Positions 45,811 to 54,128 of a DNA stretch of 64,000 bases are shown here, in pieces. The stretch's first letter is position 1. Each line of letters starts with the position of its first letter. The notes beneath the pieces are model-generated. The model saw nothing but the letters and a program-made list of their open reading frames with translations. It made no database searches and had not been told where the DNA came from. Origin of the DNA: Photobacterium phosphoreum (lineage in GTDB: Bacteria; Pseudomonadota; Gammaproteobacteria; Enterobacterales; Vibrionaceae); contig NZ_MSCQ01000002.1 of NCBI RefSeq assembly GCF_002954725.1, forward strand, positions 320,835 through 384,834. Direction: 5' to 3'. The position numbers and the translations under genes were made by a program.

Positions 45811-46058
45811 CTACCCACAAATCGCGCTATCAAGAAATCAATAAACAGTCGTAGCCGTTTTGGTTGGTATTGGCGGCTTTGGTAAATCACATTTAAGTCA
45901 GCACTGGCTGATAATGTTGATGCATTGAAGTTCTTCATATATCCATCAAGTACGGTGACCAGTCGCTGTTGTTTAATGTCTTGCTCAATATCTAATATAA
46001 CGCTATACCTGCGTTATCTAATGCCCATTGACGAATCACTCTGCCACCAAATACAAAA
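45801..46058 (-). pseudogene. LysR-type regulator remnant (effector-binding C-terminus)
   Basis: The minus strand reads GGRVIRQWALDNAGIALY, then after a frameshift DIEQDIKQQRLVTVLDGYMK and QYQPKRLRLFIDFLIARF to a stop at 45801-45803. These match the end of LysR substrate-binding domains (WALxGxGI...LV.VL..Y...P...R.R.FIDFL). The DNA-binding domain is gone and the 5' side runs into the terminator of the next gene. Confidence 0.65.
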
Positions 46059-46082
46059 ATACCGCCCAAATGGACGGTATTA
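46055..46082 (-). terminator. Terminator of the 46.1-47.5 kb operon
   Basis: AATACCG and CGGTATT around a 10-nt loop, followed on the minus strand by TTTTTG. Confidence 0.7.
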
Positions 46083-46094
46083 GATTGGCTCTAG

Positions 46095-46589
46095 TTATTT
46101 AGACTTAGCAGTATTTTTCGCTAAACCATCAAACATTGTGGGTGGCATGTCTTTTAAAATTAATGACCACGCATTACCGACACCATCACCGCTAAAATTG
46201 TTCTTCTCGGTGTCTTTAAACCAATAGTAAGTCGGCAGCCCTGAGTACGTTAGTTGTAATTTGTTAAGCTCATTATTGTATACCGCACCAAATTTTGGAT
46301 CTTGTAAGATCAACTGTTTCATTTCTTTGATAGTGACGATTGCGGCTGGCCATCTTGCTAAGCATGAGCCTAGAGGACCTTTGTCTTTCATGCTGGTACA
46401 TTTAGGTGGAATGGGAGAATTAACGTCTTTTTTAAACGTGTAAAGCGCCAGATCGTCTTTACCAACCAGAAGGTTTCCTTTTGGTGTCATTTTAAACGTC
46501 GGTTCAGTTGGGTACTCTAAATTATGAGCAAAGGCACTAGAAGATATTGATAATAAAAGTAATGATGTATGAATTAATGTTTTCTTCAT
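46095..46589 (-). CDS. Exported COG4315/Lipoprotein_15-type repeat protein
   Basis: A 164-residue exported protein with signal peptide (MKKTLIHTSLLLLSISSSAFA). Two copies of the Y-x4-D type module: LALYTFKKDVNSPIPPKC...CLARWPA and LPTYYWFKDTEKNNFSGDGVGNAWSLI. The family is abundant in bacteria, but its biochemical role is unclear. The second ATG at 46589 is preferred as it gives a compact signal. Last gene of a three-gene minus-strand operon with the DUF302 protein (20 bp apart). Confidence 0.75.
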   Translation of the reverse strand: MKKTLIHTSLLLLSISSSAFAHNLEYPTEPTFKMTPKGNLLVGKDDLALYTFKKDVNSPIPPKCTSMKDKGPLGSCLARWPAAIVTIKEMKQLILQDPKFGAVYNNELNKLQLTYSGLPTYYWFKDTEKNNFSGDGVGNAWSLILKDMPPTMFDGLAKNTAKSK

Positions 46590-46609
46590 GATGGTTACCA
46601 TTGTTAGGT

Positions 46610-47062
46610 CTAATTTGATGTCGCGTCTTGTGATAGTGTGTTCAATACGTTTGAGATTTTATTCGCAACGTCATCACAGCTCTTTATGTGATGACGGTTT
46701 ATTAGATAATGAGGATCGTTGTATGAAAGCCAGACCTTATCAGTCGCATCTTTACTGATTAATACCTTTTGCGGTAAATCGATAGCACTATTCTGGCTAC
46801 ACTGCATTAAACGAGTACCAATTTTAGGGTTACCGAAGATAATCACTTCTGTTGGTCGCAATTCTAAATTTATATTACTGGCATTTTGTGAGTGGTCGAT
46901 CCTTGTAAAGATGGTCATTCCTTTCTTGATCGCTAGTTGTTCAAAACGATTAGCGGTTTCCTCTACCGAGAATTTACTTTGATGTTTGATTACCCCATCA
47001 GATGCATGTGCAAAAAATGATGTAAATAGTGAAATCGCACCAATAATGATAATTTTCTTCAT
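46610..47062 (-). CDS. Exported DUF302 protein
   Basis: A 150-residue exported protein with signal peptide (MKKIIIIGAISLFTSFFAHA). The mature part (FSVEETANRFEQLAIKKGMTIFTRIDHSQNA, VIIFGNPKIGTRLMQ, LPQKVLI, VWLSYNDP) is a clear DUF302 domain. Structures of the family suggest a small ligand- or metal-binding fold, role unknown. Start at 47062 chosen for the signal peptide and an AGG upstream; the long extension to 47155 is unlikely. The middle gene of the operon. Confidence 0.8.
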   Translation of the reverse strand: MKKIIIIGAISLFTSFFAHASDGVIKHQSKFSVEETANRFEQLAIKKGMTIFTRIDHSQNASNINLELRPTEVIIFGNPKIGTRLMQCSQNSAIDLPQKVLISKDATDKVWLSYNDPHYLINRHHIKSCDDVANKISNVLNTLSQDATSN

Positions 47063-47087
47063 TTTTATACCTATCAAAATCATGTGG

Positions 47088-47453
47088 TTATAAAGTATTG
47101 TCTGATTTGGTTGCTTTATAAAAAAAGAACGATGAGCATCCTCCCCATGCAACAATATTTACCATCAACGCTTTTATGATATTAATTGGCGTGACAGGAA
47201 TCGTTTGAAAGACAAAGAAAGTACATAAACTTGCGACAAAGCCCACAGCAATACCTTTGATAAACCATCTCTGTTTTAAAAAAGGCAAACAATAAAGCAA
47301 TGCCCATAACCCGCCCCAAAAGACTTGCTTATAGATAAAAATATGATCAGGTTGAGGCAATCCTTGCAATGGGTTAATAAGATAAATAGCGAGTACATTG
47401 GCGATACTGCCAATAAACCCTGCCCCTAAAGCTATTGTGATATTTCTAAGCAT
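47088..47453 (-). CDS. Four-helix membrane protein, unknown function
   Basis: A 121-residue inner-membrane protein with about four hydrophobic segments (LRNITIALGAGFIGSIANVLAI, VFWGGLWALLYCLPF, GIAVGFVASLCTFFVF, ALMVNIVAWGGCSSFFF). Starts at 47453, where AGGGATCATT precedes the ATG. It is the first gene of the operon, 25 bp before DUF302. Not recognised. Confidence 0.6.
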   Translation of the reverse strand: MLRNITIALGAGFIGSIANVLAIYLINPLQGLPQPDHIFIYKQVFWGGLWALLYCLPFLKQRWFIKGIAVGFVASLCTFFVFQTIPVTPINIIKALMVNIVAWGGCSSFFFYKATKSDNTL

Positions 47454-47549
47454 AATGATCCCTATGTGCCAATTCTTGAAGTAATAGAACATCGAAGTAA
47501 TAGAAAAATTTCACTGTTATGAGAATAATTTTTTAGAGGCGTGATTTTG

Positions 47550-47576
47550 CATTGGGTTTTTTGGCTTTTCCCAATG
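47550..47576. repeat. CATTGGG inverted repeat in a divergent promoter region
   Basis: CATTGGG and CCCAATG separated by 13 bp, between divergent operons. Could be an operator or a chance palindrome. Confidence 0.4.
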
Positions 47577-47691
47577 GTGATGGTTTCTTAGTTACAGAGT
47601 CACTATCGGCACAGTGCTGAAATGATTATACGAGAGATGCTATTTTAAGTAACATGACAAGGTCTATATTGGTTTTATGAAGGGAATCACA

Positions 47692-48051
47692 GTGCTTAGA
47701 GTTATTCAGCGTCGTCGAATTAAAAAGGTCATCAAGTTACTTTCAGCAAAGTTGATAAAAGGCTATGGCAGCCGTGAATTTTTCTCTTTAGGCCAAATTA
47801 AGGCAAGTACCAGTACGTTTAGTGCGCGGCAATATCAAGTTGCTGTGGCTTTGTATGCCGATCCGCAAGATATGAATATCGAACAAACCCCCACCTTGAA
47901 ATTATTACGTAATGATGTGTCACACGATTTCTTTGATGGCAATGATTACACCGGACAAGATGTGCTTAACCTTCTCGCGTTAGGTGGATGGAAAGGCGGC
48001 CGCATAGATGATGACATGTCAAACCGCTTTGGAATGGGAAGCCGCTATTAG
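47692..48051 (+). CDS. DUF6559-like small protein
   Basis: A 119-residue soluble protein from the GTG at 47692, which has AAGGGA six bases upstream; the ATG at 47677 would add five residues. Basic N-terminus (LRVIQRRRIKKVIKLLSAKLIKGYG), then FFSLGQIKASTSTFSARQYQVAVALYADP, HDFFDGNDYTGQDVLNL and a glycine/arginine-rich tail. The R-R-x-x-IKK...L...YG...(Y/F)(Y/F)(T/S)xxQVKA plan fits what I recall of DUF6559. No known function. Confidence 0.5.
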   Translation: MLRVIQRRRIKKVIKLLSAKLIKGYGSREFFSLGQIKASTSTFSARQYQVAVALYADPQDMNIEQTPTLKLLRNDVSHDFFDGNDYTGQDVLNLLALGGWKGGRIDDDMSNRFGMGSRY

Positions 48052-48199
48052 CGTTCCCTGTCGTTACTTTACATTTATTGCGTCTTAATTGTTTCTATCG
48101 TCGCAATATTAACCAAGTTTCATTCTCTACGATTCAATACAATGCAATAATGCGCCTTGAATTTACTATCAATTGCACCTCATTAATTCAAGGATGAAT

Positions 48200-48934
48200 A
48201 TGAAGTATAACCAACTGTTTTTAATTGGCTTAGTGCTTATTAGTTGCCCCCTATTTGCGTCAGAAATCTACAAGTGTTCTGTTGATGAGCAGGTGACGTT
48301 TCAAGATTTTCCCTGTGAAGATGCTTATGATTATGGAATGAGTGGGTTTAATACTTTTGATGGTTGGAAGTATGGCATGAATATTTTAGCTTTCAAAAAA
48401 CAAGCCAAAGCAAGGCAGCTTGCTGTCAATATCGACACTTCATTTATATATAACAAATATAATGAAAAACACATTAATAGTAACCCTGATGCGCGAACCT
48501 ATTCTTACAGAGCCACCGTTGCAGGAGAAAGTGCAAACATCAGTTTGTTTTTTACTCGTCAATCACAAGCACTTTATCAAGTAAATGTTACTTTTATCGT
48601 TAGTGGTCTACCTCTAGAAGAAAAGACGTATTTTTATACCAGTTTGGTCAATCATCTTACGTCTAAGTATGGTCAATACATTGAAGCAAAAGATTATCCT
48701 ATTAACGTTGATCCACTTTCGAAGATATTTTTAAATAGTTTGGTTGGAATAGAAAAAGTATGGGGATTTAATTCTGATAGTGTGATTTCTCTTACGGGAA
48801 ATGCACCTTCTATTATCGCTTATAAGCTCGATTACAAGTTTATTCCTCTTTTAAATCAAAGCATAAAAGAAACCACCCAGGAAATAATGGGAAATACAGA
48901 TAAAAACTTCTCAATGGGTGCAGCGATACTGTAG
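48200..48934 (+). CDS. Exported protein with DUF4124-like N-terminus
   Basis: A 244-residue exported protein. Signal peptide (MKYNQLFLIGLVLISCPLFA) starting at 48200, where AAGGA lies five bases upstream. Directly after it SEIYKCSVDEQVTFQDFPCE matches the DUF4124 pattern (xxYKCxDxxGxxxFxDxPC). The remaining 200 residues, with YSYRATVAGESANISLFFTR and VSGLPLEEKTYFYTSLVNHL, are not recognised. Probably periplasmic. Confidence 0.6.
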   Translation: MKYNQLFLIGLVLISCPLFASEIYKCSVDEQVTFQDFPCEDAYDYGMSGFNTFDGWKYGMNILAFKKQAKARQLAVNIDTSFIYNKYNEKHINSNPDARTYSYRATVAGESANISLFFTRQSQALYQVNVTFIVSGLPLEEKTYFYTSLVNHLTSKYGQYIEAKDYPINVDPLSKIFLNSLVGIEKVWGFNSDSVISLTGNAPSIIAYKLDYKFIPLLNQSIKETTQEIMGNTDKNFSMGAAIL

Positions 48935-49008
48935 TTTTTTTGGTGTTAGGCGGGATTACTGAGTTGCAACGTAACGCTGGGATTTTCACTTAAAAAAGCA
49001 GTAGCTAA

Positions 49009-49037
49009 CCTACTACTATTGTAGAAATAGTAGTAGG
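49009..49037 (-). terminator. Possible terminator of the 56-residue gene
   Basis: CCTACTACTATT and AATAGTAGTAGG form a 12-bp perfect stem with a 5-nt loop. On the minus strand a T-run (TTTTTT) comes about 12 nt later, so termination is plausible rather than certain. Confidence 0.5.
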
Positions 49038-49061
49038 CCAAACGTTAGAGATAGAAAAATT

Positions 49062-49232
49062 CTATTCTTCAGTTTCTTTAAGCTTACTAAGCTCTATTTC
49101 AATTTTTTCAATATCAGCAGTGTAACGTGCTTTACTTGCACCATCTCTAGTAGACTTAGACATAGCTTGTAACTTAGAAAGTTTCTTTGTAAGTGTCGCT
49201 AATTGATTCTGGGTTCTACGATTGCTGCTCAT
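49062..49232 (-). CDS. Small (56-residue) coiled-coil protein
   Basis: Open frame MSSNRRTQNQLATLTKKLSK...KLKETEE, 56 residues, with heptad-like leucines and charged ends. GGAGT lies upstream at a slightly long spacing, and a stem-loop follows. Clean coding character and the hairpin suggest a real gene; unrecognised. Confidence 0.5.
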   Translation of the reverse strand: MSSNRRTQNQLATLTKKLSKLQAMSKSTRDGASKARYTADIEKIEIELSKLKETEE

Positions 49233-49515
49233 TAATAAATGGTACTCCGATAGATGCTGTTATTAACAGCGATACTTCGATTAAATTATATATCATTACA
49301 ACAGTTTAACTAGTCTAATTGTTAATCCCATTGCCATGCTACTCGTTACTTTTATAGCGTAGCATATAAAACTATAAATAATGAAATTATAATATAACTT
49401 CGTTTACTTTTAATACGTAAAATGCGTTAACAATGCATTTAAAAGCTCAATAGCTCGAAAAGATGTGGCATTAATGTTATTTTTTATACCGATAATAGTT
49501 AACTAAGGAGTATGA

Positions 49516-49863
49516 ATGCGTAAATCGGATAAGAAGCTTGATAATGCGATTCGTAATGCATTAATCGATGTGTGTGAACAGGCACAGCGTTCATTTGAGG
49601 GTTTTCAGTGGCTGACGCACAGTGTTAATTATGACAATTTCCCCAATAGCCTCAAGATTATCTGTGTATTTAACACTGATGAACACCTTGCTAACTTACA
49701 GCAAGGTGATTGTGGTGGAGAATTACGGCAATTAATTAAGCACCACTTGGCAGAGAGTAATGTGGTACTCAAAGATGTTAATAAGCAGGTGCTGCTTGAT
49801 AGCGAACAGGCTTGTACCACAACTCATAATGGTAAATGGGCGCATAAATTAGCACAGTATTAA
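49516..49863 (+). CDS. Conserved hypothetical protein (sometimes labelled Fis-family regulator)
   Basis: A 115-residue soluble protein starting MRKSDKKLDNAIRNALIDVC, followed by FEGFQWLTHSVNYDNFPNSLKIICVF and ending THNGKWAHKL. I recall similar proteins from vibrios and Shewanella, often auto-labelled Fis family regulator without a Fis helix-turn-helix. No DNA-binding motif is evident here. AAGGAG precedes the ATG. Function unknown. Confidence 0.6.
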   Translation: MRKSDKKLDNAIRNALIDVCEQAQRSFEGFQWLTHSVNYDNFPNSLKIICVFNTDEHLANLQQGDCGGELRQLIKHHLAESNVVLKDVNKQVLLDSEQACTTTHNGKWAHKLAQY

Positions 49864-49979
49864 CGTTTCTCTTTTACTGCGCTGATCACAAAACCATTGT
49901 TGGTGAGTGCGGTTGTGATTTCAGTCAGTGAACGGCGATAGAATTGGACGGTGATATAAGGCGAAATTGTGATAGCAGT
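49860..49979 (-). pseudogene. C-terminal remnant of a SAM-dependent methyltransferase
   Basis: Minus strand reads ISPYITVQFYRRSLTEITTA then LTNNGFVISAVKEKR to a stop, the usual end of class I methyltransferases (xxFYHRxLxxYxNALxxAGFxI). An in-frame stop at 49980-49982 limits it to about 39 codons. It overlaps the end of the plus gene by 4 bp. Confidence 0.45.
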
Positions 49980-50129
49980 TCAACGCTGCTACACTTGTTA
50001 TTACTCCGTAACGATAACCAAGTGCGGAGGTAAAAACTCATTTTCAAACTGTCTGACCAAAAAGATCACACATAGCTAAATTGCAGATTGTGGAAAGGGA
50101 ACCGCTATGGTTCAGCAGTTTAAAATATT

Positions 50130-50249
50130 ACCAACGCGGATGGATTGACCGTGTCTGCTTGTGGAGGCTGCGTTAGACTCGATACTTTCGAGCATTGGCT
50201 AACGAAACAAGAAGCATCTCCATTTATGGCGGTGAGCAATCACTCATGA
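50130..50249 (+). pseudogene. Unidentified coding remnant
   Basis: The frame reads TNADGLTVSACGGCVRLDTF then EHWLTKQEASPFMAVSNHS to a stop; upstream in frame is a stop. The composition looks protein-like, but no family is recognised. Together with the methyltransferase remnant it fills most of an otherwise gene-free 466-bp gap. Confidence 0.3.
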
Positions 50250-50261
50250 AATAAAGTGTAA

Positions 50262-50291
50262 AAAAACCCACATCGTTAGATCTGGGTTTTT
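50262..50291. terminator. Terminator of the endonuclease gene
   Basis: AAAAACCCA (50262-50270) and TGGGTTTTT (50283-50291), with U-tracts possible in both directions. Confidence 0.75.
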
Positions 50292-50329
50292 ATGTTTATG
50301 CTTATGTTTATAGCCGATACTAGCCGATA

Positions 50330-51100
50330 TTAGCCAATGTTTTTACAGCGTGAGGCTAAGATAGGATCTACATTGCCTTGAATTTTTTGAATCTTAGCAG
50401 CACGTTCACATTCCCATTTAGATACTGGGTATTGCTTATCCCATGCTGTCATTAATTGACGCTGTTGGCGGCTCATTTTGTAACTTGGATATACCGCTTC
50501 GAAATACATGTAAGTACGTGCGATAACACCGCGAGCGCGTTCTGGTGGCTGTGCATCGTGATCCTTTTTATCAATGATCATGTCGCAACTACCAAATGAA
50601 CGGTAATCTTTGCTGGCTGTTTTCGGCAACATCACATAGTTGTAGTTTTGACGTGCTGCGTTAACCGCACCCACTGCTGGGTAAAGATTATAAAGATCTG
50701 ATTGCATTAAGCGGTATTCAGGGTTGGCTTTTTCAGCACACTTACGACCCTTAAAGGATTTGCCTTTGCTATCCACACACACTTTTGCCCCTTCACGCCA
50801 TTCGGTAAATGAACGACCAAAGTTCTCCGCAGGAACAACATGTTCAGCTTCCCAACGTTTCACGCGTTTTTTATAGACATCAGTACTGAAACCTGACGGT
50901 AATGTGACATATTTTTGATTATTGAAATCAGCACCACAGTAGATCGTTTTCATATCAACAGGATTAGTATAGATCTGCTTTTGCATGATCTTTTTTGCTT
51001 TGCTGAATGATTGGTTGGTGGTGTTGCCTTGTGGGGTTTGTGCAAATGCCAGCGTCGGCAATAGTGCGACACTAAGTAGGATAATGTTAGTTCTGTTCAC
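50330..51100 (-). CDS. Endonuclease I (EndA/Dns/Vvn family), exported
   Basis: A 256-residue periplasmic or secreted DNase. Signal peptide 1-20 (ends LAFA). The beta-beta-alpha-metal core has WEAEHVVPAENFG with Glu86 and the general-base His87, plus NLYPAVGAVNAARQNY that supplies further metal ligands. Several Cys pairs (IYCGADF, KVCVD, RKCAEK, GSCDM, WECER, SRCKN) suit disulfides as in Vvn. Degrades extracellular DNA and limits transformation in vibrios. Monocistronic with a terminator. Confidence 0.94.
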   Translation of the reverse strand: MNRTNIILLSVALLPTLAFAQTPQGNTTNQSFSKAKKIMQKQIYTNPVDMKTIYCGADFNNQKYVTLPSGFSTDVYKKRVKRWEAEHVVPAENFGRSFTEWREGAKVCVDSKGKSFKGRKCAEKANPEYRLMQSDLYNLYPAVGAVNAARQNYNYVMLPKTASKDYRSFGSCDMIIDKKDHDAQPPERARGVIARTYMYFEAVYPSYKMSRQQRQLMTAWDKQYPVSKWECERAAKIQKIQGNVDPILASRCKNIG

Positions 51101-51212
51101 GATGTTCTCTTTTAGGTTACGCGGTCAATTGATTAATGGACTGACGCGTTAATGTGGCAAAGCTGTATGAGCCTTGCCTAATTGTTTGAAAATGAAGTTT
51201 TTTTATCGTGAC

Positions 51213-51410
51213 TTATTCAGAAACGATCACTTTTACGCGCCCTACATCGCCCGTTGTTAAACGAACTTTGATGCCATGAGGGTGTGTTGGTGAGTTAGTG
51301 AGGATCTTCTCTACTGTACCCGAGGTAAGTTTGCCGCTACGTTGATCTTGTTTTAATACAATTTGTACATCTAAACCAACGTGGATATTTGAACGGTTAT
51401 TGCCTGACAT
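51213..51410 (-). CDS. YwbE-family protein
   Basis: A 65-residue protein: SNIHVGLDVQIVLKQDQRSG, KLTSGTVEKILTNSPTHPHG and IKVRLTTGDVGRVKVI match the YwbE/DUF2196 family, a small beta-barrel-like domain of unknown function. Complete length. Confidence 0.85.
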   Translation of the reverse strand: MSGNNRSNIHVGLDVQIVLKQDQRSGKLTSGTVEKILTNSPTHPHGIKVRLTTGDVGRVKVIVSE

Positions 51411-51590
51411 ATTGACTCTTTTATTTATTAATTTTTCAAACTGTATTATTGAGTTTTTACAGTAAAACGCAACTTAATATTAAAATAAGCTAATGTAATA
51501 GAATTGATCGAATAAATCCTTACAGGTATAGCGCTCAGGCAAGATTATTTGATAGGCTTATAGAAGAATATACGAAATAAGGATAGTGGC

Positions 51591-52061
51591 ATGAAAATAA
51601 TGAAAAAGATGGTACTGACAACAGTATTAGGATGCATGAGTATGAGTGTATTTGCAGCTCAATCTAGCGAAACGGCATCACAACTCCATTGCGATGCTGG
51701 TTTTACGAGCATTGTTACTGGCGATTTTAGTAAAGCACCGCAACAGACTTGTTTGCCAACAGACGGTAAGCTACCGGTTAATATTAAGCTGGGTCAGACT
51801 TTTCAATTAAATTTACCTGCTAACCCTTCTACTGGATCGTCATGGGCTTTACGGTCAATGCCTAACTCATTAATGTTATTAGATATGAGTTACCATAATT
51901 CGGCGCAATGCAAAAAAGGCATGGTGGGGTGTGGCGGTTTAAGATCATATACATTTGAAGCTGTTGCTAATGGTGTCGGTGAGTTAAAACTAAACTATGG
52001 TCGAGCATGGGAAAAAGATGGCTGGGAAAGCAAAAATATTGCCATTTCAGTTAAGCCTTAG
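51591..52061 (+). CDS. Chagasin-type cysteine protease inhibitor (I42)
   Basis: A 156-residue exported protein. Signal peptide ~1-23 (ends FAA), though VLGC at 12-15 could also be read as a lipobox. The mature domain carries the three I42 loops: NPSTGSSW, the Gly-rich loop MVGCGGLRSYTF and YGRAWE near the end. Chagasin-like inhibitors block papain-family proteases. An unusual N-terminal segment with three Cys precedes the domain. AAGGATAG lies upstream. Confidence 0.8.
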   Translation: MKIMKKMVLTTVLGCMSMSVFAAQSSETASQLHCDAGFTSIVTGDFSKAPQQTCLPTDGKLPVNIKLGQTFQLNLPANPSTGSSWALRSMPNSLMLLDMSYHNSAQCKKGMVGCGGLRSYTFEAVANGVGELKLNYGRAWEKDGWESKNIAISVKP

Positions 52062-52109
52062 TTGATTAACGCTGCCATTATTACTTGCGTTGATATAGAA
52101 CAATAGAAC

Positions 52110-52132
52110 AAAGCCCTTATTAGTAGGGCTTT
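52110..52132 (+). terminator. Terminator after the I42 inhibitor gene
   Basis: AAAGCCCT and AGGGCTTT around a 7-nt loop; the U-tract is short. Between convergent genes. Confidence 0.6.
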
Positions 52133-52144
52133 CGTATCATAGTG

Positions 52145-52477
52145 TTAGTGTTGAAGCGCTGGGCAATCTTTAGGAAGTAATTGCTCTGGTATGGCTGGCC
52201 CGATCCCCATATCTGCCGTCCAACCTTTTAATCCCCCTGTTTTAGGGTCAAAATCACTGCATTTATACGGGGTATCTTTGATTTGTCCCGTTGGTGCTGA
52301 ATCGGTGTTTACTTGTTTCGGTAACGCTGATGCGGGTAATTCAACCGCCTTATTTTGCGTCTGTTCAATCACAGTATTGCTATTTGAGGTTTGCTCACTT
52401 TTGATGATTGTAAACGCTAAACTGCATACTACTATTCCGGCAAGTACTGCCAGTGCTGATTTTGTTGACTTTTTCAT
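52145..52477 (-). CDS. Small membrane-anchored periplasmic protein, unknown
   Basis: A 110-residue protein with an N-terminal helix (SALAVLAGIVVCSLAFTI) that is a signal or anchor, a Gln/Thr-rich linker, and a short C-terminal motif with two Cys (YKCSDFDPKTGGLKGWTADM...KDCPAL). AAGGGA lies before the ATG at 52477. Not recognised. Confidence 0.5.
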   Translation of the reverse strand: MKKSTKSALAVLAGIVVCSLAFTIIKSEQTSNSNTVIEQTQNKAVELPASALPKQVNTDSAPTGQIKDTPYKCSDFDPKTGGLKGWTADMGIGPAIPEQLLPKDCPALQH

Positions 52478-52546
52478 GGGCAATCCCTTCTTAAAACATG
52501 CGTTGGTTATCTATAAATTATCTATAAATTATCTAAGCCCATTTAA

Positions 52547-53440
52547 TCACTTTTGATGTAATGATACTAATAGTGACGTTACAGTTTGATATCGCACAGG
52601 TAAATAACGATGTCGCTTTTGAATAATAAACAACGCTTCAGTTACTGTTATTAATGGTGGTGCTATATATAATTTATCTTTATCGGCAAAATGTGCGATG
52701 GCACTTTGAGGTAAAACGGTAAAACCTATTCCTTCAGCGACAGCGATTAAAATTTGACTCAGTTGGTTGATATAGCTCGTTATCGGCAATTGTTCAATTT
52801 CAATCGTCGCTAAATCAGTATGGCCACAAGAGTGGAAGTATTTGGTTAAATAATACTGTGCATCAGGATGGTTAATTAGTCCACACGTTGTTAATAAATC
52901 AATGTTAATGTCACTATTTTTATATCGTAGCGGTAAGACTAAACATAAGGGTTCTTGCCCTATCATTGTTGCTTGCAGCTGATTGTTTACGGGTTCTTGA
53001 GTGACAATGCCCATATCAATCGTGTTATTTTCAATATCATCTAAAATTTTGTGATTAGGGGCTGCCTCTAAATGAAAGTGTAATTTAGGATGCTGCTGCT
53101 GTAGGCGAAGTAACTGAGGATATAGCGATAAAGCAAATGATCCCGAGCAAGCTAATCGACAAATACCATCATAAGGGCTGTCGATCTGTAAGCTATGCAG
53201 TAATGTTTGATATTGTTGTGTTTGCTGCTGCGCATATTGATATACCAGTAACCCTTGTTCAGTGATCTCAAATTGTTTGTTATAACGAGTAATGAGTTGA
53301 TACCCACAAGCTTGTTCTAATTTTTTGATATGTTGGCTTACACCTGGTTGTGTCATGTGCAAAATATCTGCGGTTTGAGTGAAATGCCCTGTTTCTATTA
53401 ATGTCTTAAATGTGGTTAGCCATTGGGGATTTATCATCAT
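52547..53440 (-). CDS. LysR-family transcriptional regulator
   Basis: A 297-residue regulator. N-terminal winged helix (WLTTFKTLIETGHFTQTADILHMTQPGVSQHIKKLEQACGYQLITR) and a C-terminal periplasmic-binding-like effector domain. Divergent from the VOC gene at 53566, the classical LysR layout, so it likely controls that gene. Two Met codons at the start; either may be used. Confidence 0.92.
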   Translation of the reverse strand: MMINPQWLTTFKTLIETGHFTQTADILHMTQPGVSQHIKKLEQACGYQLITRYNKQFEITEQGLLVYQYAQQQTQQYQTLLHSLQIDSPYDGICRLACSGSFALSLYPQLLRLQQQHPKLHFHLEAAPNHKILDDIENNTIDMGIVTQEPVNNQLQATMIGQEPLCLVLPLRYKNSDINIDLLTTCGLINHPDAQYYLTKYFHSCGHTDLATIEIEQLPITSYINQLSQILIAVAEGIGFTVLPQSAIAHFADKDKLYIAPPLITVTEALFIIQKRHRYLPVRYQTVTSLLVSLHQK

Positions 53441-53468
53441 TCACTCACTTATCATTACAAAAAATTAT

Positions 53469-53490
53469 GATAATGAGAATAAATGATAAT
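53469..53490. promoter_or_regulatory. Candidate Fur-box-like operator
   Basis: GATAATGAGAATAAATGAT matches 13 of 19 positions of the Fur consensus and contains two TGATAAT-like units. It lies in the LysR/VOC divergent spacer. AT-rich context makes chance likely. Confidence 0.3.
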
Positions 53491-53565
53491 TTAAAACTTA
53501 TCAAATAGCACCGTATAGTTACCCTACTTAGCCGTTAACTGACGGTGTTTATAGAGGTAATACCG

Positions 53566-54084
53566 ATGTCTGCAATCAATGTTACACCCTATCCTCGTGC
53601 ATTTTCTCATATTGGAATTTCAGTGCCGGATCTTGATGCTGCAGTAAAATTTTATACTGAAGTGCTTGGCTGGTATCTCATAATGGAACCAACTGAAATT
53701 GTTGAAGATAATTCAGCGATAGGAGAAATGTGTACTGATGTTTTTGGTGAAAATTGGCAACGTTTTCGTATTGCTCATTTATCTACTGGTGATCGTGTGG
53801 GCATTGAACTGTTTGAGTTTAAGAACCAGCAAAATCCTGAAGATAATTTTGAATATTGGAAAACGGGCGTATTCCATTTTGCGGTTCAAGACCCAGATGT
53901 CGAAGGATTAACTGGAAAAATTGTGGCTGCCGGCGGTAAAAAAAGAATGAAAGCACCGCGCTATTATTATCCTGGGGAAAAGCCGTATCGTATGATCTAT
54001 ATGGAAGACCCTTTTGGCAATATTATAGAAATATATAGCCATAGTTATGAATTGCATTATTCAAGTGGTGCATATAAGAGTTAA
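53566..54084 (+). CDS. VOC-superfamily (glyoxalase/dioxygenase-fold) protein
   Basis: A 172-residue VOC fold: FSHIGISVPDLDAAVKFYTEVLGWYL at the N-terminus, GVFHFAVQDPDVEGL, MIYMEDPFGNIIEIYSHSYE at the C-terminus, with a metal-type His and terminal Glu. Reaction unknown. The ATG at 53566 follows GAGGTAATACCG; the upstream frame to 53545 is less likely. Divergent LysR gene upstream. Confidence 0.85.
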   Translation: MSAINVTPYPRAFSHIGISVPDLDAAVKFYTEVLGWYLIMEPTEIVEDNSAIGEMCTDVFGENWQRFRIAHLSTGDRVGIELFEFKNQQNPEDNFEYWKTGVFHFAVQDPDVEGLTGKIVAAGGKKRMKAPRYYYPGEKPYRMIYMEDPFGNIIEIYSHSYELHYSSGAYKS

Positions 54085-54091
54085 TTTTCTA

Positions 54092-54125
54092 GCGCGTTGA
54101 AATAGTATCATTCAGCGCGTTATTT
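54092..54125 (+). terminator. Probable terminator of the VOC gene
   Basis: CGCGTTGAA and TTCAGCGCG (one G-T pair) then TTATTTTC; the stem runs into the stop end of the convergent AraC gene. Confidence 0.55.
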
Positions 54126-54128
54126 TCA

